Shown here in pieces: positions 33,830 to 46,149 of a DNA stretch of 64,000 bases; positions within the stretch are counted from its first letter, which is position 1; each line of letters opens with the position of its first letter. The notes below the pieces were generated by a model. It worked only from the letters and a program-made list of their open reading frames with translations. It did no database searches and was not told the origin of the DNA. Source of the stretch: Aselliscus stoliczkanus (taxonomy: Eukaryota > Chordata > Mammalia > Chiroptera > Hipposideridae); assembly GCA_033961575.1 (NCBI GenBank), contig CM066728.1, forward strand, positions 101,136,852 to 101,200,851, in the 5' to 3' direction. Made by a program: the position numbers and the translations under genes.

Positions 33830-34460
33830 TATGGGAACACAGGGTTTCATAGCCCAAGCTGTGTCATTTAATTGCCAAAGACATGGTGAGTATGGTTATC
33901 ATAATGGACAATGGGGCCAACGCAGTCATCAGAAGAGTGTAATACATAAAAACTTATAGCACTGACTAGTTGAGCATGGTATCCCTAAAACTGAAATATA
34001 CTATACACAGTATACTATGGTTACTGCATCTGTATACATGGGCCACCCACTCCTCCTAGTGATCCACAAGCAAAAAGTTTCCTCCACTAGAAGATAAAAC
34101 AATGATTCCACTGAACAGAAAGTTAAGGCTGCTGCCTGGACATTTTGGCTCCTTATGCCTTTGAATTAACAGTCCAAGAAGAGTGTCCTTATACTGTCTG
34201 GAGGGATTGGCAAGGGCAAATTGGGCTACAATGGAGACACAATGGAAGTAAAGAGGAATTTGTCTAGAATATAGTAAATCCCTTGGGACGTCTCTTAGTA
34301 CTACCATACCTTGTGATTAAAGCCTATGGAAAACTGCAGTCACCCAATTTAGGCAGGTCACTTCATGTCTCAGGTGCTGCAGGAATGAAGGTTTGGGCCA
34401 TCCCACTCAGCAAAGAACCATAGAAGCACAGGCGCTTGGTCAGGACAAAAGGAATATAGA
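33830..34460 (+). pseudogene. ERV-L pol 3' fragment with dUTPase remnant
   Basis: The plus strand encodes a second, independent ERV-L dUTPase remnant, spread over more than one reading frame. Around 34095-34150 the window encodes LNRKL...PGHFG, with the same spacing as the copy at 20 kb. 'HNGSKEEFV' then a stop (TAG at 34264-34266) follows, and beyond it 'GRLLVLP'. Sequence after 34300 continues into the region downstream of the domain. Frameshifts and the stop make it non-functional. No LTR was found next to it, and the left limit is a guess because 33.83-34.05 kb is unclear. Confidence 0.65.
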
Positions 34461-35749
34461 ATGTATAGTAGATTCTTCTTTTTATACACTTTAAAATTCA
34501 CTTTCAAAATAAAGGAAGCTTGAGTCAAAGAAATGAAGGAATTTGCTGGAAAATATTATATATTACTAGTAAGTAGCAGACTCCAAAATGCATACCATAA
34601 TTTCAAAATGCATCTTTTATCCTGAAAACAAATACACAAACAAAGGACAGAAATGTGGGATTCATGGCCATTAAAAAATAATATGTGATGGATAAGTAGA
34701 AAAACATCATTAAGGGGAAAAGAAAAGCAGTGTTTTGCATGAGTTCATATTGCTGTCAACTGAGTATTAGCAATTTAAACTGGTCTATTATAAAGTGGAT
34801 GAAAAGGCTTGGAGAAGCCACTAAAGGTAATGGAATTCTCCCAGTATTTTGTTATAATAATCAAAGCATGGACTTCTAGGATGGCTGGGTTTAAATGTGA
34901 GGACAGACATCAAATTAAAGGAGTCCCCTGCAGAACGCAGTCAGACACCTAAATTTCACACATTGATGACTATATGAAAAACTCACAGCAAAAGATTTTT
35001 TAGAAGAGAATTAGCAACTCATTAGGTATAGAGGCTTTCAGCCTTCTGAAAGCCGAAACAGGCTGCACCTTCTATCAACCCAACTGCCAGGGCCTCCAGG
35101 CTTATTAAATTCCAATGATTCAAAAATGAGTAATTCTTCAGGGTTAGTGATGTTAAGAATAGGGACAATGGTTTGGATATATTTTTCAAAGGCAACAGTC
35201 ATGTAAGATTATTAGCAAGGAACTGATTTCACATATTTTAAGCTACTCATGGAGGAAAATTAGTCGAAGGTTTACGGGTCCACCAGGAAAATAATGATCA
35301 ATGCCAGTAGTAATTTCCATACAATATTAAGTTGTACCCAACTGTATAGCCTAGTACCCAAACTACTCCCGTGACCTAGTAAGAACAATTAAAATGCTGG
35401 CAGTGATTATGTTAGCAAAATCCCCTGGTCCGCGGGTCTCCATGGGACACGAGAGAATGCAGGAAGCTAAAATTATGAAGCACTGATATAATCTCTCCAA
35501 TCCAATGGATATAACTCTTTCTTTATTTGTTAAATAAATGTTTGCTTACTCTGTGTGTCAGTGTTTCTCCCATGAAACAAAATCTTTTATCCACATAGTG
35601 TGCACTTCATGGTAACGCTATCTTTACACCATTTAAAAAATAGATTTTCTCATGATATACAACTAAAAAGCAATGACAAAACAATTAATTTCAAAGCTCT
35701 TAAACAGTAAGCATCACGACCTCAAAGATTTTAGGTTTATAAACTCCTT
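34461..35749. other. Unique or undiagnosed sequence
   Basis: It could include further ERV-L debris downstream of the dUTPase remnant, but I see no domain or LTR ends. No supported gene. Confidence 0.4.
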
Positions 35750-36410
35750 TACCTTTTACAATATTTTAATAAAGCAGATCCAACTATATTCCCATTTTAC
35801 AGAAGAAAACTAAACAGAAATAGTCTTAGACACACAAAGAAAAAACTGATGAGGGCTAGATGGGATGGGGATGGAAATGAGGGAGAAGGGGAAGGGAAGA
35901 GGCAACATAAACTGATAACTACAGTACTACTGTAGAGACAGAAGAGACAGTTTAGGGAATATAATCAATAAGGTTGTAAATATATTTTTTTAGGGGAACA
36001 GAAGGACGCATGTCCTTTAAGGGAGACCACTTCATGGACAGTGTAGTGGCCTTACCACTGCACTGTACATCTGAAACTGCCACTGAACAATATTATATGT
36101 CTACTATAATTTAACACATATATAGTCATGGGATGTGGAATATAGTGTGGGGATGGAGTCAGTGGAATTGTAATAGATATGTATGATATCGGAGGTGGGG
36201 AGCAGGGAATGGGGAGGGGGAGTCACTTTGTAAGCGGTGAAAAAGATAACTATTGCATTGTTTTGTACATCTGTAACTAATAATAATAAAAAAAGTAAAA
36301 TAAAAAAGTTTAGTGACTTTCCCAAAACTGTATAGCTAATATGAGACAAAACCAAAATCTCAGACCTACATACTGTGAGTTCAGAGATTTTGCTTTTCAA
36401 CCTAATCAGT
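35750..36410 (+). repeat. MIR SINE split by a later L1 insertion
   Basis: The left half (about 35750-35822, 'cccattttacagaagaaaac') and right half (about 36305-36410, 'gtgactttcccaaaactgta') join into one continuous MIR. About 480 bp of L1 3'UTR separates them. The order of events is therefore MIR first, L1 second. Confidence 0.7.
35823..36304 (+). mobile_element. L1 3'UTR with tandemly repeated unit
   Basis: Two diverged tandem copies of an L1 3'UTR module are visible. One runs 'gggaatataatcaataaggt' to 'actgcactgtacatctgaaa' and the next 'ggaatatagtgtggggatgg' to 'gttttgtacatctgtaacta'. The tail is A-rich (AATAATAATAAAAAAAG). The 5' part of the element is missing. Confidence 0.7.
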
Positions 36411-37238
36411 AATTCTTCAATCAAAATATTAATATTGATGTGATTAATTACATATGGAAATATTTTATTCAAAATTAAAGCTAATAATTTCATTTAGGAA
36501 ACTTAATTGGATATTCACAATGAGAACTTGTTTTAACTTTATTGAATAGCCACATGTCTATGGCAAATCGCAAAGGTGACACTCCAATTCCTAAGTTCTT
36601 GTTAGTAACTTAAACACAAATATCTTGTTTTGTTTGGGTTGCTAAAATAAAGAGACATTATTTACCCGTGATGATGCTGAATAAATTAATGGTGAGTGTC
36701 TCAGATAAAGGATCACTGGGGCACAACTAATGAAACTTATTCAGACTGACTTAATAACAGCAATAATAGCATTTCATTCTGAGAAACACAAGGGCATAAA
36801 TTACAAACAAGATTCTTCTAGCTTAGAACAGAAAATAAAAGCCTCATCCCAGTCATAGAGTACACTTGTCTTATTGGCACCATCTGGCTCCTCATTTATG
36901 ATTTTTCTCTGCCCTTTAGTTTCTTTTTTTCCACACATCCAACGTTTTTCTGCTTTGCCATGCAAGTAGTGAAAAATGTCTGTCTCACTCCTCTTGGGTT
37001 CAAATACCTCCAGTTCAAGGAGTCAGCAAAGACCAACTCATACTGTGAATTCCCAGGACAAGGGCTGATGATTTGTTTGTTTGTGTGTCAGTGTCCATCT
37101 ATCATCCAATCAGCTATGGCCAGATAACTAGAATCACATAGTAAAAACATGCTTTCCTGGAACCACCCTTAAGGACTAAGGTAAAAAGTACTTGGTTATT
37201 ATTGATTTATTTTAGAGTAAATTCTGAGGAACAACTTC
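36411..37238. other. AT-rich sequence without recognised features
   Basis: No gene or repeat recognised. The 129-codon minus frame 36104-36493 is mainly L1/MIR. Confidence 0.5.
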
Positions 37239-37411
37239 CAGAGAAATTTTTTTCCTTGTTTTTTAGCTGAGCCATCCTGCTACCTCTTGGCAGCTCAGTG
37301 GCAGCTCAGCTTGGGCTGGGCATCGAACTGCTATTGCTCAGAGTTCAGCTCGCACTCTTGAGCAAACTCTTAACCAACTGAGCCACTCAGCCGGCCCCTC
37401 AGAGAAATTTT
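37239..37411 (-). mobile_element. tRNA-derived SINE, type B, with TSD
   Basis: Body about 37251-37399 in reverse. The head is 'aaccaactgagccactcagc' read on the plus strand, and the far end 'tagctgagccatcctgctac' is preceded by T-rich tail. The duplication 'cagagaaatttt' is at 37239-37250 and 37400-37411. Confidence 0.92.
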
Positions 37412-38009
37412 CTAATAATGAAATATTGAAAGTATAGACAAACTCAGGACTTTCTGTATAAACTAATATACTACATTGTTCAGGAATGCAACAGAAAATA
37501 GGGTGTGTAATGTTATTCACCTAAAAGAAATAAATAGTTTTTGAAGTATTCTATAGATGTTAACTTAAGTTGTTATATTTTCTTCCCTTGAATATCAATA
37601 ATCAAAAGTGTAATGAAATTAATCTAAGTGAAAACTTAAAGGAAAATATCCATGTATACTAAAATGTCTCCTTGTTATATTTTAACGTACTTTTCAAACT
37701 CTTAATCAGACTAATAAACTCAAATGTTTCCAGGGACCAAGAATGCGGGATAAAATAATTGAATCCGTCTGCTGCACCAGAACCAGGAGTGGCAAATGTG
37801 GTCAATTAAATGATCCATTTCAGGACATCACTCAGACAAGCAAAGCATATGGGTAGAACAGATGAAACCCCAATCCCTCAAGTTTATTATCCTCAACTCT
37901 GAAGAGTTATGTTTAAGTTATCTTTCCAATTAAGTCCATTAGAATATATTTCATCAATATAGTCAATTAAATAGGAGGCAAAAGTAGGAAGGTAACAAAA
38001 AAAAATGTA

Positions 38010-38218
38010 AAAACTTAGCATCCTCATAGAAACAGACAATAGAATGGTGGTTTCCAGGGGCTAGGTGGACAGAGAAGTGGGCAGTGCTGGTCAAAGGATA
38101 CAAGCCTTCACTTACAAGGTGAATAAACTCTAGGAATCTAATGTACAGCATGCTAACTATAGTTAATAATACTGTATTGAATACTTGAAAATTTGCTAAG
38201 AGAATAAATCTTAAGCAT

Positions 38219-38276
<58 letters not shown>

Positions 38277-38333
38277 GTCTCTCTCTCTGTCTCTCTCTCT
38301 CTCTGTCTCTCTCTCTCTCTGTCTCTCTCTTTG

Positions 38334-38373
<40 letters not shown>

Positions 38374-38530
38374 GGTAACCAAGTGAGGTGATGTATATGT
38401 TAATTAACCAGATTGTGGTAATCATTTCACAAAGTATACCTATATCAAATCATCATGTTGGATGCTGTAAGTATATACAATTTTATTTGTCAATAACATC
38501 TCAATAAATAGAAAAATAATATAACAGGGA
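38010..38530 (+). mobile_element. L1 3'UTR (L1M-type)
   Basis: Landmarks are 'aatggtggtttccaggggct', 'ctaatgtacagcatgctaac', 'tatagttaataatactgtat' and 'taaccagattgtggtaatca', in the known L1 3'UTR order. A TC/CA microsatellite grew inside it (38220-38372). Confidence 0.85.
38219..38372. repeat. (TC)n followed by (CA)n compound microsatellite
   Basis: About 115 bp of CT/TC with GTCTC variants, then a 'tttggcg' junction and about 18 CA units. Minus-strand open frames of 139 and 90 codons are Arg-Glu and Cys-Val repeats produced by it, not genes. Confidence 0.97.
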
Positions 38531-38905
38531 AAAAACCTGTGTTATTCTCCATTTCCATGAAATAAATGTATGCAGGTCAGAAAGAGATATGCACACCCAC
38601 AAGTGTTTCTTTTTAAGCATTACACAAGCTCATACATGACAAGAGACACTAGGGAAAAATTAGATCATAGGGATAGAATAGCTATATTGCAAACACATGA
38701 AACAACACAATAAAACGTTGCATTACATTTTCTATTTATGTCAATATAATGGAATGGAATTGTGAAAAGGGATAAAGGAGGCTTCAATTGTATTTTCTTT
38801 TAATGAAGCATGTATGGCTAAATGTTAGATTTGATAGAGAAGGTTAGTGGTACACAGTGCATTTCATGCTTCTATTTTTCTGGAAATTGAAATGTTTAAT
38901 AACAT

Positions 38906-39075
38906 AAAAGAAATGAAGGGGCCGGCCGAGTGGCTCAGCTGGTTAAGAGCTCTCTCAAGAGTGCGAGCTGAGCTCTGAGCAATAGCAGTTCGAGGCCAGC
39001 CCGAGCTGAGTTGCCGTTGAGCTGCCAACAGGTGGCAGGATGGCTCAGCTAAAAAAAAAAAAGAAAAGAAATGAA
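38906..39075 (+). mobile_element. tRNA-derived SINE, type B, with TSD
   Basis: Body 38918-39063. Starts 'ggggccggccgagtggctca' (A box), contains 'gcagttcgaggccagcc' (B-box-like) and ends 'ggcaggatggctcagct' plus poly(A). The perfect duplication 'aaaagaaatgaa' is at 38906-38917 and 39064-39075. It is the clearest intact type B copy. Confidence 0.95.
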
Positions 39076-39547
39076 AAAAATCCTCAAATGTATATAATAT
39101 TTATGGAATGAAAACTTTCAATATAGTAGTTATCATATGTAACTACATAATTTTCACCGCACTTTTGCCCAACAGTCTTACCTTAAATTGATGCTGAGGA
39201 AAAACATCTTGATACCAAATGAATCTCAGATAATTTGTCCTCTGACCTTCTTTCATTCCTCTTAAAACTGTGTATTTTTTCAATTGGTTGCCAACTTCAT
39301 ATGGAATCTACATATCACCTTTCTCCCTTTCTGAAGAATTTTCTTATATTCACATATAGATTTCATATAGATGAGAAATAAAAAGATTCAAATATATTCA
39401 TATTCAATTGACATTTATTGAGTGCTCAGAATGGCTCAAATATTGTGTTTGTTGTGTATTTGGGAGGCACAGATACAGGCAGAAACTCAAATTGTGTCCC
39501 AATGATAGGATGAATGCAAGGGAGGAAGGGTTGATTAATAAGAAAAA

Positions 39548-39681
39548 GAAGGGAAGGGCCGGCCGAGTGGTGCCGTGGTTAAGCGCTGGCCTGGGAAGCC
39601 AGCGGCCCCGGTTTGGGTCCCACATATGAGGGCCAGTGACAATGCCCTAAAAAAAAAAAAAAAAAAAAAAAAGGAAGGGAA
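39548..39681 (+). mobile_element. tRNA-derived SINE, type A, with TSD
   Basis: Body 39556-39673: 'gggccggccgagtggtgccg' head, GGGCCAGTGACAATGCCCT trailer and about 23 A. The duplication 'gaagggaa' is at 39548-39555 and 39674-39681. Confidence 0.93.
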
Positions 39682-40799
39682 ATAATTATATTACTAGAAG
39701 AAAGGAATTTCTATTGGTCTTGACAAACTGAGTTATCCATTAGCTATACGTGGCTGGCTACTGATTCTGAAGAGTGACCGTAATTATCAGTTCTTATGGT
39801 CAGGAAACAATTGTTTGGAAGACAATGTTGCCTTGGCTCCATCCAAAAGTTATTTTGCCCAGTTCAAACATCCCAAAGGTTCAAGGAGCAAGAGATTCAA
39901 GAAGTTCCTCTGGGGCAGCTGCTTTGGCTCTACTTTAAAATGGCTCCACTCATGTCAACTTTTCACACTAGAAAAAAATATCAGAAGAAATTATGTAATC
40001 ATATTTTTATTCTTTCTAAAGTATATGGTGGTAGAACATCAAACAGAAAGTTTAAAGACATACAAATAAATAGTGAATGTAATACATAATATGCTTAGAG
40101 ATTGAATTCAATTCTGCTAGTTTGAAATATTGTTTTGAATGATGAGCTAAGAAGAGCCTCCCACTGGCATTCAAGAGGGCCATATAAGAGAACTGTGATA
40201 CCAAACACCCAACCTTAACAGAGATGAGACCTTTACATTATAAAAGCTTTTAGTGACCTCTAAGAGAAGCTCCCATACTCAGCTTTTCTCTGTTTAAATG
40301 TAGTTGCCCATTTCATATTGAGATGTCAGTTGCCTAACTCATTAAATACATTGCAAACTGCTAATAGGCTCCTTTTTAATTAAGGTTTCTTGGCATGGGA
40401 AGATTAAGAGTTTGTAAGGAGCATACCCAGAGGAAATTGTCTGATAGTGATTTTTAGCACCAAACCCCACATTTATTACTGGAATGAAGAAAACAGAGCT
40501 GTACTCTTAAAAAATACAATTCAACCCATTAATATTATTGTATCTTTGGATACAATGCAATTATATATCGTTCCAAAGCTTCTATTACAGAAGCAATCCT
40601 GCGTTTTGTCAATTTGATTCACCTAAACATTCCAATTCACGTTTGAAAAAGAAAAAGAACCACAGGAAAATCCAAATCATTTTAACATTTAGAAGCAATC
40701 ATCTTTTCAACAAGAACCAGCACAGAAATATTTATAATAGGTGATGAAATCTAAAGCTATCTTTAAAAAGAACATTTTATCAATAAGTGAGCTAATTAA
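39682..40799. other. Unique sequence without recognised features
   Basis: Two overlapping plus-strand frames (39796-40089, 97 codons; 39815-40069, 84 codons) were examined. Neither shows a known domain, and the region lacks gene signals. Confidence 0.5.
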
Positions 40800-40980
40800 T
40801 TTGCATTTTTGGCTGATTTAATCCTTACAAAGATCATATTAACTAGATGTAATTATTATTTTTATTTTACAGATAGAGAAATAGACTAGTTCAAAGTCAC
40901 ACTGCTCTCAAGTGTGGAACTAAAAATAAAATCCAGTCCCTTTGACTCTCAGGGCTGCACTCTTATTTCATTGTTTTGCC
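40800..40980 (+). repeat. MIR SINE
   Basis: Well-ordered MIR: 'gatttaatccttacaaagat', 'tattttacagatagagaaat', 'agttcaaagtcacactgctc' and a 'gactctcagggctgcactct' end. Confidence 0.8.
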
Positions 40981-41441
40981 TTACTAGGTTCTTTAATCCA
41001 TTAGCATTGTAGCAAACCAGAGTCAGCAGGTATAGTCTCCTCTTTAGGATAACAACTAAATTTCATGATGGGAGAGGGGATGATGATATGGGTTTAACTT
41101 TTCTCAATATGGATCACTTTATAGTTGCAAGGTTAAATCATAACTACAGTGAAGTTGAACAACATCTTAACCAGACCACCAAAGTGAATATCAGCAAAAG
41201 TATAGATAGGGAGACATTTGGTCTCTGAATATTTTATCCTGAGAATGACATAATGACACGTATGGAGTGTTTTTTGTTTTGTTTTGAGAATGGATAAACT
41301 GAATAAAATAAAGAGAAATTATTAGCAAACTCAAACTGAGACATGTATATAAAAAGAAAATGGGCTTATTATTTAAAAAAACAAAACAATGATGTCAAAA
41401 AAGACCAAAACTGTTTAAACGGTTTCTAATTAAAGGGGATT

Positions 41442-41585
41442 AAAAAAATCAAGAACTAGGGCCGGCCGAGTGGCGTGGTGGTTAAGCGCTGGCTTGGGAA
41501 GCCAGCGGCCCCAGTTTGGGTCCCACATATGAGGGCCAGTGAGACTTGACACTGCCCTCAAAAAAAAAAAAAAAATCAACAACTA
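41442..41585 (+). mobile_element. tRNA-derived SINE, type A, with TSD
   Basis: Body 41459-41574: 'gggccggccgagtggcgtgg' head and a trailer that carries an extra 'gacttga' insertion before ACACTGCCCTC, then poly(A). The duplication is 'atcaagaacta' upstream and 'atcaacaacta' downstream (one mismatch). Confidence 0.92.
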
Positions 41586-41719
41586 AAGGCAATGCCTGAT
41601 CTTACACTTGATCCTATAATGGAGAAAACTAATTACTATAAAGAATATTACTTGGTCTGTTGACAAAATTGGAATATGAACAGAAGATTAGATAACAGTA
41701 ACCAGGAAACAGTAACTAA

Positions 41720-42080
41720 AGTCAGACATATGGGTGTTCCCCGCCTAAGTGATTGACTCCCCAATGGAAATACTACACACCCAGGCTTGAGTCAGCTTCC
41801 CTGGTGGCAATACTCTACATGTTATATTACACAATGTTGCCAAGAGAATTAAGTGCTGTCTATATGGCTGCATGGGAAGAATCCACTGGAAGCTTGTGAG
41901 TGGTCTTTCCTGAACTCCTTCCTATGTGCCTTTTTCTTTTGCTGATTTAATTTGTGTCCATTAATTGTACCAAACTATAACTGTGAGACTAATAGAGTTT
42001 CTGAGTTCTATTAATCCTTCTAGTGAATTCTCAGAGAAGAAAATGACCCTGAGGATCTCCTCAAACCCTGGGAGACAGTG
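41720..42080 (+). mobile_element. LTR-like repeat, family unresolved
   Basis: A GC-richer block with 'cttgagtcagcttccctggt', 'ggcaatactctacatgttat' and 'cctttttcttttgctgattt', which I recognise as a recurring mammalian interspersed repeat, probably an LTR end. No TSD, and the class is uncertain. Confidence 0.4.
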
Positions 42081-42339
42081 ACATATTTAGCTATAAAAAT
42101 ACGTGATATCTGTAAGTTAATTTCAAAATGATTCATAAATAAACATATCATATTTGTATATATGCATATATTGTATATTTATATAAGGAATATGACATGT
42201 ATCATACATATTGTATATATATCTATGTTTGCATGAAAACTAAATTTATATGTATACATTATATATGCATGTATATTTGGATATATGCCCATATGTAGAG
42301 AGAGAAAGAGTATATCATAAAGATTACTTTATGTTTTCC

Positions 42340-43100
42340 CTTCAAATTTTAAAGTTTTTGCTTTATAATTACTTATGATCCATTTTGAAACCATATGTAG
42401 CATGATAAATGAGTCAATATGTATTAATTATTTTAACGTATGCATATTGTATTTTTCCAGCCTATCATTTCTCCATTAATTACATTGGCACATTTGTTGA
42501 AATTAATTGATCATAAATGTATATAAGTCTTGATATCAGATTGTGTGAGTCCTTCAATTTTATTGTTTTTTCAAAATACTTTGATTATCATATGTAGGTC
42601 TTAACTTTTCCAAATGGATTTTAGAATCAGCTGTTCATTTCTAAAATTAAGCCTGCTGAGATTTTGCCATGATCACATTATCTTTTCAATATATGGCTAA
42701 ATTCAAATCGCTAATATTTTATTAAAAACATTTATACTTATATTCATGTAGCATATTTTTCTGTTATTGTTCCTTCTTTTCCTCTCCTCCTCCACTCCCT
42801 CCTCTTCCTTTTTTCTCACAGTGTTTCTGTGTATTTGGCCTAATAGAATGAGTTGAAAAGCATTTCCTCACATTTCATTTTCCAGAAGAATTTGTTGCTA
42901 TACCCAGAGGACATACCATTTTCTTCATTAAATCTTTAGTAGAATTAGTCAGTGAAGCTTTCTGGACCTAGAGTAGTCTTTAAAGAAACATTATTATAAA
43001 TTATGATTAAATTTCTGTAGCTTATATGTAGAGTTATTCACGTCATTGATTTTTGCTGAGTTAGCTTTCTCTTTTAAGGGATCTGTTTAATACATTTGAA
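42340..43100 (-). mobile_element. L1 fragment, antisense
   Basis: The plus strand shows antisense L1 landmarks such as 'aatagaatgagttgaaaagc', 'ttccagaagaatttgttgct' and 'agtgaagctttctggaccta'. Heavily diverged and interrupted by pyrimidine runs. Confidence 0.75.
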
Positions 43101-45548
43101 ATAGAAGTCATTGAAAGGATTTTAGCCGAATGGCAAGTGATATGATTTCCAATTTAAAAAGGTTATTGTGGTCTCCAGATAGGAAATAATATATTAGAAA
43201 GCAAGGGTGAAAACAGGAGACCTTTTAACAGAGAAATTTAATAATCTTGGTGAGATATCAAAGGAGGTTTAGGAGAGAGAAAACAAAGGAGCTCTTTATA
43301 TATAAGAACAAAATAAATAAACATATTTTATTACTATATGTTATGTGGCAATTTTGCAAATATTAATCACATATTTTCTGATGACTATCAAATTATATAG
43401 ATAAATCTGAAATTTATAGCACAATGCTTGATTCAGGCCTATACTTTAATTATGAACAGGTATTTCATGTCATTATTTTGTACATATTTAAAGGCTGTTG
43501 AAATGTTCTACATATTAAACAAAATTTTCATACAGCCTTTTCATTTTACAATTTTTATGAACATGCATCTTCCCACAAAGCATATAAGGAGTCGTGATAT
43601 TCAAGTATATGAAAGTTATCTGTGTTAATAGAAGGTGTTTATGCATTTAGAACTATGGTGACCTTGGAGCCAATATTGGATAATAAGAAGATGGGAAAAA
43701 ATGTGCTGTTATAGAATTGCTTTTCAAATATGTTACTTCTTCCTGTCCATCTGTTTCCCACTGAATTAGCCAAACAAATAGCATACAATTTCATGTATGT
43801 CAGTTTTACCCATCATTTTTTGATACTTAGTCAGTTTGGGGACATACCGCACAGCAGTTATGAGAATATAGGACTTATGTTCCTCAAATGACCTATTATT
43901 CAAAAAATAAAAGGAAGATCTTAAGCTAGGAAGTTTTGTATAGGTTCTTGAAGGACATAAGAGACAAGATCTGTATAAATTAATGAGCGGCCTAAGGCCA
44001 GGATCATTTTAATGTCTTTCCCTGGTTTTTAATCCCTTAAATTTGAAACACCCTATCTTTCAAAAGTTATGATGTTCGTTTGTATTCCAGATATTATAAG
44101 ATATTCACATTTCACTATCGGTTTCATGAAACAAATTTGAGAAGTCTCTGAGATAAAACATAACAAAAGTGTTTTAAGATACCCCTGAGTTCTTTGAAAA
44201 TTATCTTGTGTTTATTGTTTAGAAGTGGCACAACTGCTCCTCAGACAGGTATTCAAAGAACAGCAGAGCCTGGCTAAATTGTGATATCGCCAGTTTGTCA
44301 GTGAAGTAATATGAATTGTTCATGAAAATGATTTGGCATCGTAAGATCAATGGAACCCTCAAAGTACTTGATTTTATCATTAAATACTTTTGGTTAATAA
44401 AATGCTCATGTGAATGAAATAAATGATGCTGTTTTGTGGTAGATAGTGTTCATTGTCAAGAAATAATAAATAGGACTCAAATACAATGTGTTTTGACCAT
44501 TTTTCCTGCACAGAAAGTAAAATAGAATGGAAGAATATATTAAAGATTAAAAGAATGTAGCTGTTGCAGCAAAACTGAAAAATAATTTAAGACAGCATTG
44601 AAATGTAAATTAACCACTTCAATTTTCAGTAGTGAATAGAAGTCAAATTACAAGATTGAGAGCCTGAAAAGTTGGGGATTGTTTCACAATTCTAGGAGAG
44701 TCCAAGAATGAGTCTTAGAATAAAACTTGATCTTTGAAATATGTTTATATATGGTTTATTAGTGTGTATATATGTATATCAATTCATCAATTAGTGTCTG
44801 TAAACACTGTTTTTCTACCTGGAAAACATTGTATAATATGCTCTTTTTTCCAGATTATTATGATTAGTTATTCCTGTTAGTTCAATGCATAGATAGACAG
44901 TCTAATCTGGATACAGACATTTTACCTTTATATAATGCGGGGTGTTTTTTTTTCCTACTAGCACTTTTCATTAACTCAAACTCATTATTCATGATTCAGC
45001 TAACCATTTTCCAGCCTGTTAAGTCAGTGAGTCAACTATACCTTCCTTTTAGGTCCCTTTTCTTTCTGCATTTGAATGAGAGGCCTTCTAAATAGAATTC
45101 TAGAGTCATAATGCCAAAAAAAACTAAAACAACTACTTCTGAAACATTCTGGGTAGAAGAGCATATCTTTTATTTTAAAGGACCTTCACAGTTTTTCCTC
45201 CAAATTCCTTGCTAATGCATGCAGGCATTCATATTGTTCCCATTCCATTTAGATTAATAAAATTTCAACAACAAATAAATATATACTCATAAGTATATTT
45301 GCAAAATGCATCCATGTTAACATTATAAATGAATTTAGTCCTTAAATATATGTATTTTTGTATAGTTTTCCTCAACCTGGATTCTTGATAAAAATCCATA
45401 TCTCTGATAGTCCTTTTTTTGTATATAATGGTGTTCTAAAAGTGAAAGATGATCTGGCAAATAACAAAAGGTATGACTCTAGCCTACATGAAATTAATTC
45501 AGATTCAATAATATAACACACACATATAGAAAAAACATAGAAAAAATA
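43101..45548. other. AT-rich sequence without recognised features
   Basis: No gene supported and no repeat that I can name. Short frames only (66 codons at 43428, 60 codons at 45372). Confidence 0.5.
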
Positions 45549-45575
45549 GGTCATGACTTTCCCGACAACCCAATA
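45549..45575. mobile_element. Right end of a third 82-bp mariner-type miniature element
   Basis: 'gtcatgactttcccgacaac' followed by CCAA and TA (45574-45575) equals the right inverted repeat of the copies at 11 and 32.8 kb. The left part is absent. Confidence 0.8.
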
Positions 45576-46149
45576 AATATATATACATATTTTTTTCTTT
45601 CTTACTCAGTTTAAGACCAGTGAAAAGAACTGTAATACATAAACCTACACTATTTTCAGTCATCAGATATTGTTAATTTTGGCATTGTGTATTAACACCA
45701 AAGGAGAATATTTTAAGATAGAAATAGCTTATTGATAATAGAGGCAATAATGTGTTTTTTGTGTATCTAAAAACAATTTCACATCTTAAAGACCTACATG
45801 GGAAACTTCTTTTAAATCTTGGGAATAGGGGAAAAAACTATCGGTTTCCCTTGTTGCTATTTAAAGGAAATTAACACATTTTAAACATTTATCTTTTTCT
45901 TTGGGTTTTTTACTAAGAAGCCCTAGGCCAAATATGTTCTCTTGTTAACACCTATGGTATGCATTTTTACACTAACTTTATGCCCCATTTCATCTAATTT
46001 TTCTGCTCTTATTTTTTTCCACATTCTATCTTGTGTGCTAGAGATTACTTCAGACAACTATTTTACTTTTCTTTTGGCCATTTTATATACTTTGTTATAT
46101 AGCTGAAGAAATATTGATTATTAACATTTTTCAAAAATATGTTGGGCAT
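45576..46149. other. AT-rich sequence without recognised features
   Basis: No gene or repeat recognised. Confidence 0.5.

Noticed and set aside
37963..38425. Arg-Glu and Cys-Val repeat proteins
   Set aside because: Artefacts of the TC/CA microsatellite.
38918..39063. tRNA gene-like A and B boxes
   Set aside because: The tRNA-like head is followed by a SINE body, poly(A) and TSDs. No intact cloverleaf or anticodon stem, so it is a SINE and not a functional tRNA.
39796..40089. 97- and 84-codon overlapping frames, considered as a processed pseudogene
   Set aside because: No poly(A) tail, TSD or recognisable parent protein.
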